Shown here in pieces: positions 43,060-53,659 of a stretch of DNA of 64,000 nt. A program made the position numbers and the translations under genes. The notes under the pieces are model-generated. The model saw only the letters and a program-made list of their open reading frames with translations, was not told the origin of the DNA and ran no database searches. Within the stretch, counting starts at the first letter, position 1. The number at the start of each line of letters is the position of its first letter. Origin of the DNA: Bradysia coprophila (taxonomy: Eukaryota > Arthropoda > Insecta > Diptera > Sciaridae); assembly GCF_014529535.1 (NCBI RefSeq), contig NW_023503572.1, positions 248,001 through 312,000 on the forward strand, read 5' to 3'.

Positions 43060-46000
43060 ATGAAATCGTTATTACTATTCGTACTTCTATTCTATTGTTA
43101 CGCTGATCACGCTTCTGCTTTTGACGAAAGCAAAGTTGTTTTCTGCATATTTGAGAACAATCCGCGAAATGTTTCATATTTAGATTTTATGGTGCTACCT
43201 CAAACGGGATTCGATGCAGATTTACCTACTGTTTTCGTCATTCATGGATATCTGTCTGGATATACATTGCTAGATAAATTTCAACGAGGTAGGTCATCGC
43301 ATTATATACGCAGTGGAAACATTTAGTTTGCTTTGCTACAGCAGTGCCTAATGTTTGATGTCTCGGCGAATTTAGTGAATTTTTGAATTTATTAGCCCCG
43401 CACGAAGTGCTGGGGGCTTATAACATTAATATGCCGTTTGTAACACGTCGAATTGGAAGCAGACAGTAAGGGCAACGCATTTGCTTATGTTCATAGATGA
43501 CGAATCCGCAATAAAACAAGGCATCAGAACAGTCGGAGCGTTTGCTGCGACTTAGCCCCGTACGACCCATAATCCTATTTCGGCCGTAACCATAATACGT
43601 CCGTAGCCGTAATACGCCTGGAACCCTAATACGTCTACAAGCCTCTAATGCGTCTGTTACGAAAATGCAAGTCAAGTTGGGTATGATCAAATTTAGCGCA
43701 ATTACGAAAACCCGTACGAAGTACCTCTCAAATAAAACCAACAAATGAGCTATCTGTCAAATATTTTGCAAGCTCGGTGTAAACCTGATGTTTACTCTGT
43801 GCTTGCAAAATATTTGACAGCTGGCTCATACATTTTGTGTCATATTTTGCTAGCATTTTGCAGAGGTCGATTTTGCATGCATTTTTCACGAACTCTGGAC
43901 TCATCTTAATGTTCTTCAACTTTCACCAAAAGTCGAAAAAAGTGTTTTTTGTACGTGATTTACTGAAGCTAAAGGCTACTGACACACATATGTAGGGGTT
44001 CATTGGATAGGTATTGTCGGTATTGTCCAATAGATTCGGGACAAGCACAGTTATCTTACATGTCCTGTACCTATGTTCGAAAATAACAAAAATAATGTTT
44101 CAGTCAAAGGCCGGAAATTTTGATGAAGTTCAAAAGGTAATATCTCGCACTTGGCGAACGTTTATCTTTATCTTGAGGTACAAGCCCTCTGTTTTTTTGA
44201 GCAAATTGCTTCGGTAACTGTTTTCCGGCAAGTCTTTATACTTGTCGAAAATACAGTTGCTTGTTGCGATTGAGTTTGCTTTTAGCACACAATTATTACA
44301 TCATGTTATGAACTACTTCCCCGGCATCCAGTGTAACCTATTATTCCGCAATTCGGTGTAAAATAGTTGCATTAATCAAATTCAATAATAAAATCTGTGA
44401 TGCGACATGTAAAAATCCGTAAAAGGTCGTGAAACCTAGATGTCAAATACGGAACGTAACCCAATAAAATAGTAGTGTTTCTCCAGCACTGAGCCGTAAC
44501 ATATTGTCGAAGATCCAAATTAATTTTTTATTCAATGGCTTGTTGTGCCCGTAGATATAATGACAAATGATGTTGCTTCTCAGTCGAGGTGGCAGCAACG
44601 CCATCTCTTATCATTTCTCAGGTCGTAATAGACAAGTTGAAAATTTGTCTATGAAACGTAATGGGCGTGTCGGTTTCCATAGTTCATACATATCACAAAG
44701 CCTTCCAAGCAAGCAAATGTTCCACATTTACGAAAACGAACACTTAGTTAATACCTAGTATATATTCTTTGTAGCCTGGCAGCATCTATCGCCCAAAATG
44801 AATCTGATTGGAATTGATTGGTCAAAGGGATCGACAGATTTTAACTACAATCAAGCTGTAAGAAATATCCCAACAGCTGGCAGTGCTGTCGGACGGTTTA
44901 TCATGGATGCAATTAGAAATAGACTCATAACGAACCCGTATAGTATCCACATCATTGGTCATAGTTTGGGGGCACATGTTGCGGGTTTTGTTGGGAAATA
45001 TATGGCTTCGAGTGGACCAAATCCACAGATATTGCGACATATTAGTGCACTTGATCCAGCTGGTCCAACTATTGGAAGTTATGAATGCTCTCGTCGACTT
45101 TGCTACACTGACGCTTCATTTGTGGAAACCTTCTACACCAATGGCGGAACTCTCGGTATAACACTTTTTTCGATATGGAATTGAACAAATTTGTTCAATT
45201 CAATTTGATTGAATGAACACAATAGCAAATAAGCGACAATAATGCGACGACGACTTTATGATTTGTATTGTCACATCTAGGTATGTACAACCCAATTGAA
45301 TCTCTTGACTTGTACATGAATGGCGGAAAGTCGCAGCCACATTGCATTCTTCCCACATGTTCTCATTCATATGCGCATGAATTGTATCGACTTGCTTTGG
45401 ATCGATTTCGCCTCGATGGATGGCTGTGTAACGACATCAAACAAATGGAAAATGAGAAATTTTGCATGAACAACGGTAATCCGCGCAAATATAGTGTCGA
45501 AATCATACAAAGAGGATCAGCGTAAGTGTAAACAGAACATAAGCTAACTAATACAGGTGCTATGGAACAAGGCGCGGGAACGAGTAGGTCGACAGCATGT
45601 TATTGCTGGAATCGATGGTAAATGGGTCATTGTTGAAATATAGTTTGGGTGATTGGCTTGATTTTTGGTCATTCTCGGGTTATGGGCATCCTAACCTCAA
45701 AAATTGTGGTTTTTCACATACTTGACATCACAGAGCGGAAAGTACTAAAAATTAAATTATAGTTTCTTCGGCAATTCGTCAGAGTATTGAATTCTGCACA
45801 AAAGTCTCCATACAAGTTAATTCGCAGAAAATACCGGGTGGTCAGTAAATTGTAAAAGATCGATTTTTTCTCATTTTCCCGCAGATTTTAGCATTTCTTC
45901 AAAAAACTTGATTTCTTCATCTTTAAATGTTTTTATTGACTACCCTGTACAGGGTGATTTTTGAAGGAACTTCTGTCCGAAATTTAATTATCTAACGAAC

Positions 46001-49000
46001 AGTCGAAGAAACAATATTTTTTCATTGATATCTGAGGTATAAATGCTAGAATCTGCGGAAAAATGAAAAAAAATCGATTTTTTACAATTTCGGGGCATCG
46101 TACTGACCACCCTGTATTTTCTGCCAATTAACTTGTATGGAGACTTTGGTGCAGAATTCAATACTCTGACGAATTGCCGAAGAAACTATAATTTAATTTT
46201 TAGTACTTTCCGCTCTGTGATGTCAAGTATGTGAAAAACCACAATTTTTGAGTAGCCGGATATGAGCTCACTCCAACGAACCCAGCTGATTGGTTATCAA
46301 TCATTGGTATGGTCAATACCTATCTAATAAAGCAAAAACAGTCGAAATCGGTTCAAATTTGGGCGAACTACAAGCAAAAACTGCACCCATCTTCGAACTG
46401 AGCCTTTCTTTTGACATTACCAAACGAGAAAAAAGAATTATAGAAATAGGATGCGTTTTACTGAAGTTATCGTGGAGACAGACAGACGGACATTTTTAGG
46501 TCTTTTTTCCATAGGAAAAAAAGACCTATTGTGGGCACTTCATCTGTCCGTCCGTCCGTCCGTCCGTCCGTCCGTCCGTCTGTCCGTCTGTCCGTCCGTC
46601 CGTCCGTCCGTCCGTCTGTCCGTCCGTCCGTCCGTCCGTCCGTCTGTGTCACAAATAAAATGTGATTGATAAAAGTTAAAATTGCAATGCTACTATGAAC
46701 AAACCAACACCAGGCAAATCAATTATTATTTGTTATCTGGTAACCAATCGCTCATAGCAGACATTGCAATTTGAAAGTTTGGTAGTTGTTGGTAGTTGGA
46801 CCCCCAAAATATTTAGCAGCAAAGATGTTTCTTACTCGAGAGACGCACACCGACTGACGAAATTATTCGGCCTGCTTGCCTTTTTATAACTCAAATATTT
46901 GGTAGTTGACTACCTCGGTGGTAAATTGCAATGCTACTATGAGCAAACCAACACCAGGCAAATCAATTATTATTTGTTATCTGGTAACCAATCGCTCATA
47001 GCAGACATTGCAATTTGGTAGTTGTTGGTAGTTAGACCCCCAAACTATATAGCAGCAAAGATGTTTCTTACTCGAGAGACGCACACCGACTGACGAAATT
47101 ATTCGGCCTGCTGGTCTATTTATAAATCGAGTATTTGGTAGTTGACTACCAAAGTGGTAGTTGACTGACTACCAAAGTGGTAGTTGACTGACTACCAAAG
47201 TGGTAGTTGACTGACTACCAAAGTGGTAGTTGACTGACTACCAAAGTGGTAGTTGACTGACTACCAAAGTGGTAGTTGACTGACTACCAAAGTGGTAGTT
47301 GACTGACTACCAAAGTGGTAGTTGACTGACTACCAAAGTGGTAGTTGACTGACTACCAAAGTGGTAGTTGACTGACTACCAAAGTGGTAGTTGACTGACT
47401 ACCAAAGTGGTAGTTGACTGACTACCAAAGTGGTAGTTGACTGACTACCAAAGTGGTAGTTGACTACCAAAGTGGTAGTTGACTACCAACATGGTAGTTT
47501 ACTAATACGGATGTTGTAGATATGTTTACTGTTTGAGAGCTGCACACCGACTGATGAAATTAATCGGCTTGCTTGCCTATTCATAATTCCAAAATTTGGT
47601 AGTTGAATACCAAAGTGGTACTTGAATGAGTACCAAGCTAGTAGTAAACAGAAATTGAAAAAAAATGAAAAAGACCTCACCAGGCTTCAGCCGGTCTATT
47701 CTTGTTTCTATCTGATTTGGCGCATCTATGGACAACCACAATAGGTTTCCCCTTACACAGGAAGTCCAATTCGATGTGTTACAAACGTATGCGTAAACCT
47801 ATAAGATCCCAGTGCTTCGTACGGCTCTAAACAGAATTAATTTTAAGAGGCCTAAGTCATCAGATATGCGCTTATGGCCAGCGCAGAGTTTCTGTGGTGA
47901 GTCGCACATCTTTTCGTTGCAGTGAATAAAATTACTGAAACGCCTCTTGTAAATTCTAAACTCACAACACTACACACTAAACTCATGTGCCACTAAGCGT
48001 CATTTCATGTTTCGGTAGAACAAGTAGGCGATTTTTTTATTTCATGATAGTTTGAATTGACTGCGGACGTTATAGCGATTGAATGCATCTGAAATGTGAA
48101 ATATCAAACTATGATTTCAAGGTCACAGCCAGGACGAATTCACATGTACATACCCCAAATCAAATGTAACGAAAATAAGATTTGAAAAAGGGTATATTTG
48201 CACCCGGGTAGCATATTTGTGCAAGGTATTCGCACAAGAAGAGGTTGATTCCTTACAGTTTTGACTTAGAAATGTTCCACGAATCGATGATCCGAGTAGT
48301 GCTGTCAGAAAAATATCGCTCAAATCGTTGGAAATGGCCGACCACACGTTTCGGTGGTACTCTCGGATACATTCCTGTCCACTTAATCACATATATATGT
48401 TTCCTTTGTGACCATTCGTTTCCAAGGTTGTCATGTGGCCATTCGTTTCCAAAGTTGTCATGTGGCCATTCGTTTCCAAGGTTGTCATTTGGCCATTCGT
48501 TTCCTAGGATGTCACTCTTAAAAAGAATCCATTTTTACCTAATTTTCTCATCGCTACACCAGCTACATGACGTTTTATCGATTGTTTAATTATTCATTTC
48601 GCTTCATAATGGTGCATAATATTGAATGGCTGCTTGTTCTGGAAATTATATAAACTTTTCTTCAAATACCTACTCTGCTATGGTCATATACCTATTCGCC
48701 TAAAGTAAAGCGAATTGAAAAACAAGTTGAAAAGTTGATAATCGAAGCAATATTTTGATTGGTAGAAGATTTCGCAAATTTTTATTTTTGGTTGACACAC
48801 GCATTCTATATTTATCTGCTGACTGTCAGCGCCATCTGCTTATCAACTTTTCATGTGATATCTCAAATATCCTTTTTTTCGTCTCATACAGAAATTTTGG
48901 TATTGTGTATGTACCTACTACAACCCTAAGAGACAATGGAGACAATGCTACATCAACAAGAAAGAAAATTCGCACAAATCAAGCGGGTGACTTCACAACC

Positions 49001-49597
49001 GTCGTGTTTGGAGCTAACCTCAACAATGCCGTGGTGCTCGTTTCGCTTCTAAGTGATGATGGACACCTTATCATTGAAAAACGTAACGACGAGGTTGTCG
49101 TTGTAAATCCGGCCAATGCTGCCTGGACACCCGATCCAAAATACCATGTTTGCGGTGAAACGGAACCGCGACGCATTGCCCAGCGTTTAAGTGAATTGAC
49201 AGGACCATTCCGGTTTGTTATCGCATTTGATGCCACCGACATGTTCACCGATCCATTCTGGGAGATGATTTACTATTTGGCAGATTATCAGAAATCTGCG
49301 ACAGACGTCGACGAAATTCAAATGATTGCTATGGACATTCCACATGATGGTGTTCCATTACAACGACATTCCGACGAGTTGAAACGGGCAATCGAGAATG
49401 GACTTCAACCACATCATGCTGCCGATGTTAGGATGGCGGGAATGCACGCTATTGAAGAAACTGGTGTTGTTAGTCAAATGGCAGAGCTTCAACAAGAACT
49501 GGTCGTTGTTAAAAACGCAGTCGGACAATATTTGAATCGAAATTCTGTCGACAACACATTAAACCAAATTGTTAAGGAAAAGTTGGAACATAAATAA
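43060..49597 (+). CDS. Pancreatic-type lipase with C-terminal extension, copy 3 (four exons)
   Basis: Exons are 43060-43288, 44775-45155, 45281-45521 and 48892-49597; GT..AG borders and phases match the paralogues, giving 518 residues. A signal peptide spans ~1-19. Then come FVIHGY (copies 1 and 2 have HGW), S140 in GHSLGAH, D170 in ALDPAG and H232 in CSHSYA. The lipase fold ends at GIVYVPTTT and the ~215-residue extension follows (TVVFGANLNNAVVLVSLLSD .. DMFTDPFWEMIYYLADY ..), ending KLEHK. AATAAA is at 49706-49711. The three introns are 1486, 125 and 3370 bp and carry element fragments, a foldback and a hairpin minisatellite. It is the most intact of the three copies. It is head-to-head with copy 2. 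The substrate is unknown; the short lid suggests phospholipid or galactolipid (inference). Confidence 0.87.
43394..43740. mobile_element. Rearranged family B element (B5) with altered hairpin
   Basis: 43394-43516 is the hairpin module reading AGCCCCGCACGAAGTGCT-GGGGGCT. It is followed by the other element end in reverse (CAAGGCATCAGAACAGTCGG at 43517) up to CTCTCAAATAAAACC. The inner stem has changed from GTAC/GTAC to GCAC/GTGC, both sides together. Confidence 0.7.
43745..43829. other. 85-nt perfect-stem hairpin in lipase 3 intron 1
   Basis: ATGAGC pairs with GCTCAT, the inner 20 bases CTGTCAAATATTTTGCAAGC pair fully with their complement, and GTAAAC pairs with GTTTAC around a 5-base loop. 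The size and shape resemble a microRNA precursor, but a tiny MITE is equally possible. It directly follows the family B fragment ending at ~43740. Confidence 0.5.
45697..46252. repeat. 556-bp foldback, ~220-bp arms
   Basis: CTCAAAAATTGTGG..CACATACTTGACATCA on the left is matched by TGATGTCAAGTATGTG..CCACAATTTTTGAG on the right, with high identity through GAATTCTGCA / TGCAGAATTC. It lies in lipase 3 intron 3, and its right end abuts family A sequence (GAGTAGCCGGATATGAGCTC). Confidence 0.75.
46546..46647. repeat. (GTCC)n microsatellite with GTCT interruptions
   Basis: About 25 tetranucleotide repeats. The Arg/Thr/Asp/Gly or Ser/Val/Arg/Pro open frames over it are artefacts. Confidence 0.95.
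47136..47490. repeat. 23-bp palindrome-bearing minisatellite, ~14 copies
   Basis: The near-identical unit GTAGTTGACTGACTACCAAA-GTG repeats without spacers, and the ends degrade to a shorter GTAGTTGACTACCAAAGTG form. Each unit contains TGGTAGT and ACTACCA, so neighbouring units can form hairpins or cruciforms. Confidence 0.9.
47826..48404. other. Lipase 3 intron 3, nothing recognised
   Basis: AT-rich, no gene-like frame or repeat seen. Confidence 0.4.
48405..48513. repeat. ~27-bp tandem repeat, four units
   Basis: Four units built on GGCCATTCGTTTCCAAGGTT with GTCATGT between them, diverging in the last unit. Confidence 0.8.
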
Positions 49598-49718
49598 TAA
49601 TCAACAATGGTTTGTGTTACGGTAAAGAATGTATCAGGTCATTGTTATTTTGCTTTTTATGACAGTTGCTGAAATCATATCCAGAAACGAGAATTTTATT
49701 TTCACAATAAACACAGAT

Positions 49719-50116
49719 TTACCAGTGTCGAATATCAAACAGATCATCTAATTCATTCACGAATGTTTTCTCTCTTCCCTTAAACAAATCTGTATTCATT
49801 TCGTTTTTGTTTCTACTGCTTCTTTCCAGAGTTTTATACGCTTCATAATAGTTTCTTATTTTCTGAGCTGCATACTCATCCGAAAGTGTCCCCAAACCAG
49901 CCCGCATATAGAACGGTTTGACTTGACTGCTTTTACAGTCGCCTTTCATGTTGGTAACAATTGCTTTTCGGTTTTCATTGCTTCCAAAAAATATTGCAAA
50001 ATTTGTTTCTTCGACGGCAATTTCGATCCAAAAATTTCAGAAATGGTTTTTCCAATTAGATAAACTTTGTTCGACCTTAAACTGTGAGTTGCGCTACTGC
50101 TAGAACTCGACGACAT
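49719..50116 (-). pseudogene. Broken gene fragment, ELDDLFDI-type family
   Basis: From an ATG at 50116 the minus strand reads a serine run, then IGKTISEIFGSKLPSKKQIL and a stop. Another frame (49949-49719) continues FYMRAGLGTL..KIRNYYEAYKTLERSSRNKN..ELDDLFDIRHW. I associate I(S/G)xxLGSKLPSK with a later LDDLFDIAHxDA motif in repetitive insect genes of unknown function. The frame switch and stop make it a relic. It starts just past the lipase 3 poly(A) signal. Confidence 0.4.
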
Positions 50117-50547
50117 AATTTGGAAAGTATTATAGGCAAGGCACGGTGAATTAAAATCTTCGGTAAAATTTGAAAAATAAAAAAAATTGAAGAAATGTAA
50201 ACGGTGTACGTTGATGTAAATAAAAAAATGTACTAAAATATCATTGGAAATCTATGCTACGGTTACTAATTTTATTTGTTTGAATGTTTGTACTACTCCC
50301 CGACTACTAATTCAGGTCTTGGTTCAGGGTATAGCAGTGGATCAGCTGAAGCAAATTTGATGAAAAAATCCGTGGAGACACGTATGAGGCAACGTTTTTG
50401 TCTGAGTTGACCAGCTGAAAACCGACTGAAGCAAATTGTAGCATATCTATGAAAGCCTCTGACTGTACAATTTTAATTTGAATGAAAGACGAAAGCTTGG
50501 TTGAACATATTTCAGCGGCCTGATCCGCTAATTCATTGGAGGCCATG
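50117..50547. other. Intergenic, possible tiny RNase H relic
   Basis: The minus-strand frame near 50540-50500 contains SNELADQAAE, like the end of a LINE RNase H domain, but nothing else supports it. Confidence 0.25.
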
Positions 50548-50660
50548 GTGTACCGAGATGACGCGTAGTGCACCGAGGTGACGCGTGTTACAACGGCGAC
50601 GCGTGGTGCAACGGTGACGCGTGGTGCTACGGTGACGCGTGGTGCTACGGTGTCGCGAAA
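50548..50660. repeat. ~18-bp minisatellite (GTGACGCGTGGTGCTACG type)
   Basis: About six units, the last three nearly identical. An Arg/His/Thr open frame on the minus strand is a by-product. Confidence 0.8.
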
Positions 50661-50937
50661 TGCTCTTAAAGAATTCTATGTCTGATACAATCGAAATAAT
50701 CGGCCGAAGTGTCAAACACGAGGGGTAAACCACTCTGATTAATCACTGTTTAATCATGTTAAACAGTATCATCACAATCACGTTTGATGGCTATGATAAT
50801 GAAAGCTTCCGTGACGAAAGCGCTAAAAATGTCAAAAATGTAACTAAAACTCTATAATAGGTAACGGAACGTAATCTGTGGCCAGTTTCATATGTTTTCT
50901 TTAAGCACAAAAGATGGAAGAATATATTAACGGGAGG

Positions 50938-52395
50938 CACGGTGTGGGGTTGACCAAACTTAAATAGAGACGCGACACCACCTCTGATTTTTTTTTCATG
51001 TTCTTATTGAGTGCTATATATATATATATATATATATATATACTCGAGTGCTATAAGGAACCACATTCAGTTTGCGGATCCATCCAGCCGTTTTGGAGAA
51101 CCGGCAATCATGGCCGTACGGGACCGACGAGTCAATTTGAATACAGATTGTTATCGCAACGGATAGAGGGACTAATTCTAAGCTAATTCGTGTTGAAATG
51201 GCTTCCCTCGACAACTTGACCACGTAGTTATAGCCAGCTAAAGTCGAAAATTCGACATCTTTGAATAGTGATATGTCTAAGACGAAGAAAGTTTGAAACT
51301 CTTTGAATGGCGATATTGGTAGAGTATTCCATTCTCTATTAAACGCCGAGAATGGATTTTACAAAATTTGTCTGAATTGTACAATATTTAAAAAAAATTA
51401 TTTTCACCATCCTCGGCGAACGACTCATCTGTAATGTAATACACAGGTTGACCCTGTCTGCAACAAAACAATAATGCCTGATCAGCCTGCAGTCTAAGCT
51501 TTACAACGATACCACACTTGCCATACCAGACTCACAACATGTATCTGTTACGACATTTTGTTTGCAGCAAGGTCACTCAACGACGAAATTTTCAATTTAC
51601 TATCTATCTTCAAGTGCCCGTTCCTTTAGAATGGTGTTAGGGAATCTCGCGCCGCGTCATTCACAATAACTTACAAAGTGACATCTTCCTTATACAAAAT
51701 GTGTCAAAATGTGAATTATTGTGAATGACGCGGCGCGAGATTCCTAGCAACCTTTAGAATGAGTGGAATTGTTATGTATTCTTCATAAACAAGTGTTTTA
51801 AGTTATTTGAAGCAATTCTTACATTAATTACGTATATTTGGAGTCGATTAAAGCTGATTTCGCTAGCCGTTAGAGAAAATTTTGCCCAAAAGTATGTGGA
51901 AATCAGCTTGAACCGCCTGTGTATTGCAGATGGGTCCTAGTTTCGCCGAGTATGGTGAAAATAATTTTTTTCAAATATTGTACAATTCAGACCAATTTTT
52001 TTTAAATCCTTTCTCGGCGTTTAATAGAGCATGGAATCCTCTACCAATATCGCCATTCAAAGAGTTTTAAACTTTCTTCGTCTTGGACATATCACCATTC
52101 AAAGATGTCAAATTTTCGACTTAAGGTGGCTGTAGCTACGTGGTCAAGTTGTCGAGGGAGGCCATTTCAACACGAATTAGCTTAGAATTAGTCCCTCTAT
52201 CCGTTGCAATAACAATCTGTATTCAAATTGACTCGTCGGTCCCGTACGGCCATGATTGCCGGTTCTCCAAAACGGCTGGATTGATCCGCAAACTGAATGT
52301 GGTTCCTTATAGTACTCGAGTCCCTCAATAAGAACATGAAAAAAAATCAGAGGTGGTGTCGCGACTCTATTTAAGTTTTGTTCAACCCCACCGTG
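50938..52395. repeat. 1.46-kb foldback element
   Basis: Arms of ~450 bp run from CACGGTGTGGGGTTGACCAA to TTGTTCAACCCCACCGTG. They include AACACGAATTAGCTTAGAAT (right arm) and its complement on the left. The same peptide frame appears once per arm in opposite directions. The left arm has gained a (TA)n run (51017-51042). A fragment of the right end occurs at 24.65-24.70 kb, so this is a dispersed family. Confidence 0.8.
51641..51744. mobile_element. 104-bp MITE with GC-rich ends, probable TAG target duplication
   Basis: GGAATCTCGCGCCGCGTCAT at the left end is matched by ATGACGCGGCGCGAGATTCC at the right. TAG lies at 51638-51640 and 51745-51747. A 3-bp duplication would fit PIF/Harbinger-type elements. 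It sits in the loop region of the larger foldback. Confidence 0.7.
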
Positions 52396-52697
52396 ATGGA
52401 TCCAGATTTTTTGGATGATTGACTTATGTAAGATGGAGCTAGTGTGTCTCTAATGGTTACATCCCACAAAATCGGTTTACCGTGACTCCATGGAATTAGA
52501 GTCATACCGTCCGGCCTTTTACCGTCGTCTCTAGAAATGCCCGGAGGTTGTACCTGATTCGGAAAACCTGCAGAGGAAAATGCATGAGAAAATGTTTTAT
52601 TAACTTCATCATGTCCAGAAATCCATCCTCCGCTTCTATTGCAAGATAAACCGTGTAAGCCATCCTTCGTAACCGTCTTTCCACAAATACATTCATA
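52396..52697 (-). pseudogene. Transposon-derived nuclease-like C-terminal fragment
   Basis: The minus strand reads CICGKTVTKDGLHGLSCNRS, then FSSAGFPNQVQPPGISRDDG, KRPDGMTLIPWSHGKPILWD and VTIRDTLAPSYI. The series GLHxLSC..R.DGKRPDG..P...G..(L)WDxTxxDT is familiar from the C-terminal region of repetitive mobile genes in many invertebrates and resembles a restriction-endonuclease-like fold. It is cut on one side by the foldback end at 52395 and on the other by the family B element at 52701. Confidence 0.6.
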
Positions 52698-53046
52698 AAA
52701 CAAGGCATCAGAACAGTCGGAGCGTTTGCTGCGACTTAGCCCCGTACGATCCGTAATCCTATTTCGTCCGTAACCATAATACGTCCGTAGCCGTAATACG
52801 CCCGGAACCCTAATACGTCTACAACCCTCTAATGCGTCTGTTACCAAAATGCAAGTCAAGTTGGGCATGGTCAAATTTACTGAAAGTGTTCATTTTTTAA
52901 ATTGCGCATAGCGCAATTACGATAGCCCGTACGAAGTACCTCTCAAATAAAACCAACAATTTACGACATTATTTTATAAACCCAAATTTTTTTGCCAACT
53001 TTCCATTGGGTATTCAATTACCTCTCAAATGAAACAAAAACTAGCA

Positions 53047-53650
53047 AAATCGGATGAGATTTACTCGATTTATGTGCAAAAAACACTTAGGGCCGAGTAG
53101 CGGCCTTAGTCCAAGGGCGCAAATTTGAAACTTTTTTTGCCATCATTCTATTCGGCATTCAATTATCTCTCAAATGAAACAAAAACTAGCAAAATCGGAT
53201 GAGATTTACTCGATTTATGTGCAAACAACACTTAGGGCCGAGTAGCGGCCTTAGTCCAAGGGCCCAAATTTGAAACTTTTTTCGCCACGTTCTTTTCGGT
53301 ATTCAATTACCTTCCATAAAAAACTAAATCTAGCAAAATCGGATGAGATTTACTCGATTTATGTGCAAAAAACACTTAGGGCCGAGTAGCGGCCTTAGTC
53401 CATGGGCCCAAATTTGAAACTTTTTTTGCCATCATTCTATTCGGCATTCAACTATCTCTCAAATGAAACAAAATCTAGCAAAATCGGATGAGATTTACTC
53501 GATTTATGTGCAAAAAACACTTAGGGCCGAGTAGCGGCCTTAGTACAAGGGCCCAAATTTGAAACATTTTTTGCCATCATTCTATTCGGTATTCAATTAT
53601 CTCTCAAATAAAACAAAATCTAGCAAAATCGGATGAGATTTACTCGATTT
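53047..53650. repeat. ~144-bp tandem units inside family B element #1
   Basis: AAAATCGGATGAGATTTACT recurs at 53047, 53191, 53336, 53479 and 53625, with AACACTTAGGGCCGAGTAGC and TTTTTTGCCATCATTCTATT in each unit. The same array occurs inverted at ~55150-56060. Confidence 0.85.
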
Positions 53651-53659
53651 ATGTGCAAA

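Larger units (their letters stand above)
46497..47697. mobile_element. Third hairpin/(GTCC)n element (family D) with internal repeats
   Basis: It opens with the hairpin AGGTCTTTTTTCC-ATA-GGAAAAAAAGACCT and then CTATTGTGG and a ~100-base GTCC/GTCT tract. Two ~235-bp direct units follow (46679-46922, 46923-47150), then the 23-bp array and a third worn unit. It ends near GACCTCACCAGGCTTCAGCC. It lies in the T run beside the (GTCY)n of A6. Confidence 0.65.
46253..47825 (-). mobile_element. Family A element A6, split by another insertion
   Basis: 46253-46496 matches the middle of A1 (TGGTATGGTCAATACCTATC to GACAGACGGACATTTTT). 47698-47825 is its hairpin module, degraded to CAGTGCTTCGTACGGCTCT. 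The intervening 1.2 kb is a different element. Confidence 0.7.

Noticed and set aside
43728..43919. 63-codon minus-strand frame over the intron hairpin
   Set aside because: It crosses the palindromic stem and has no homology; the hairpin explains the sequence better.
46451..46669. Open frames of repeated Arg-Pro-Ser-Val or Thr-Asp-Gly-Arg
   Set aside because: Translation of the (GTCC)n microsatellite.
47136..47490. Possible CRISPR array
   Set aside because: The 23-bp units are contiguous with no spacers, and the setting is an animal genome; it is a minisatellite.
51014..52331. Two copies of a MVKLSREAIST-type open frame
   Set aside because: Identical arms of the 1.46-kb foldback; no start context or homology supports a protein.
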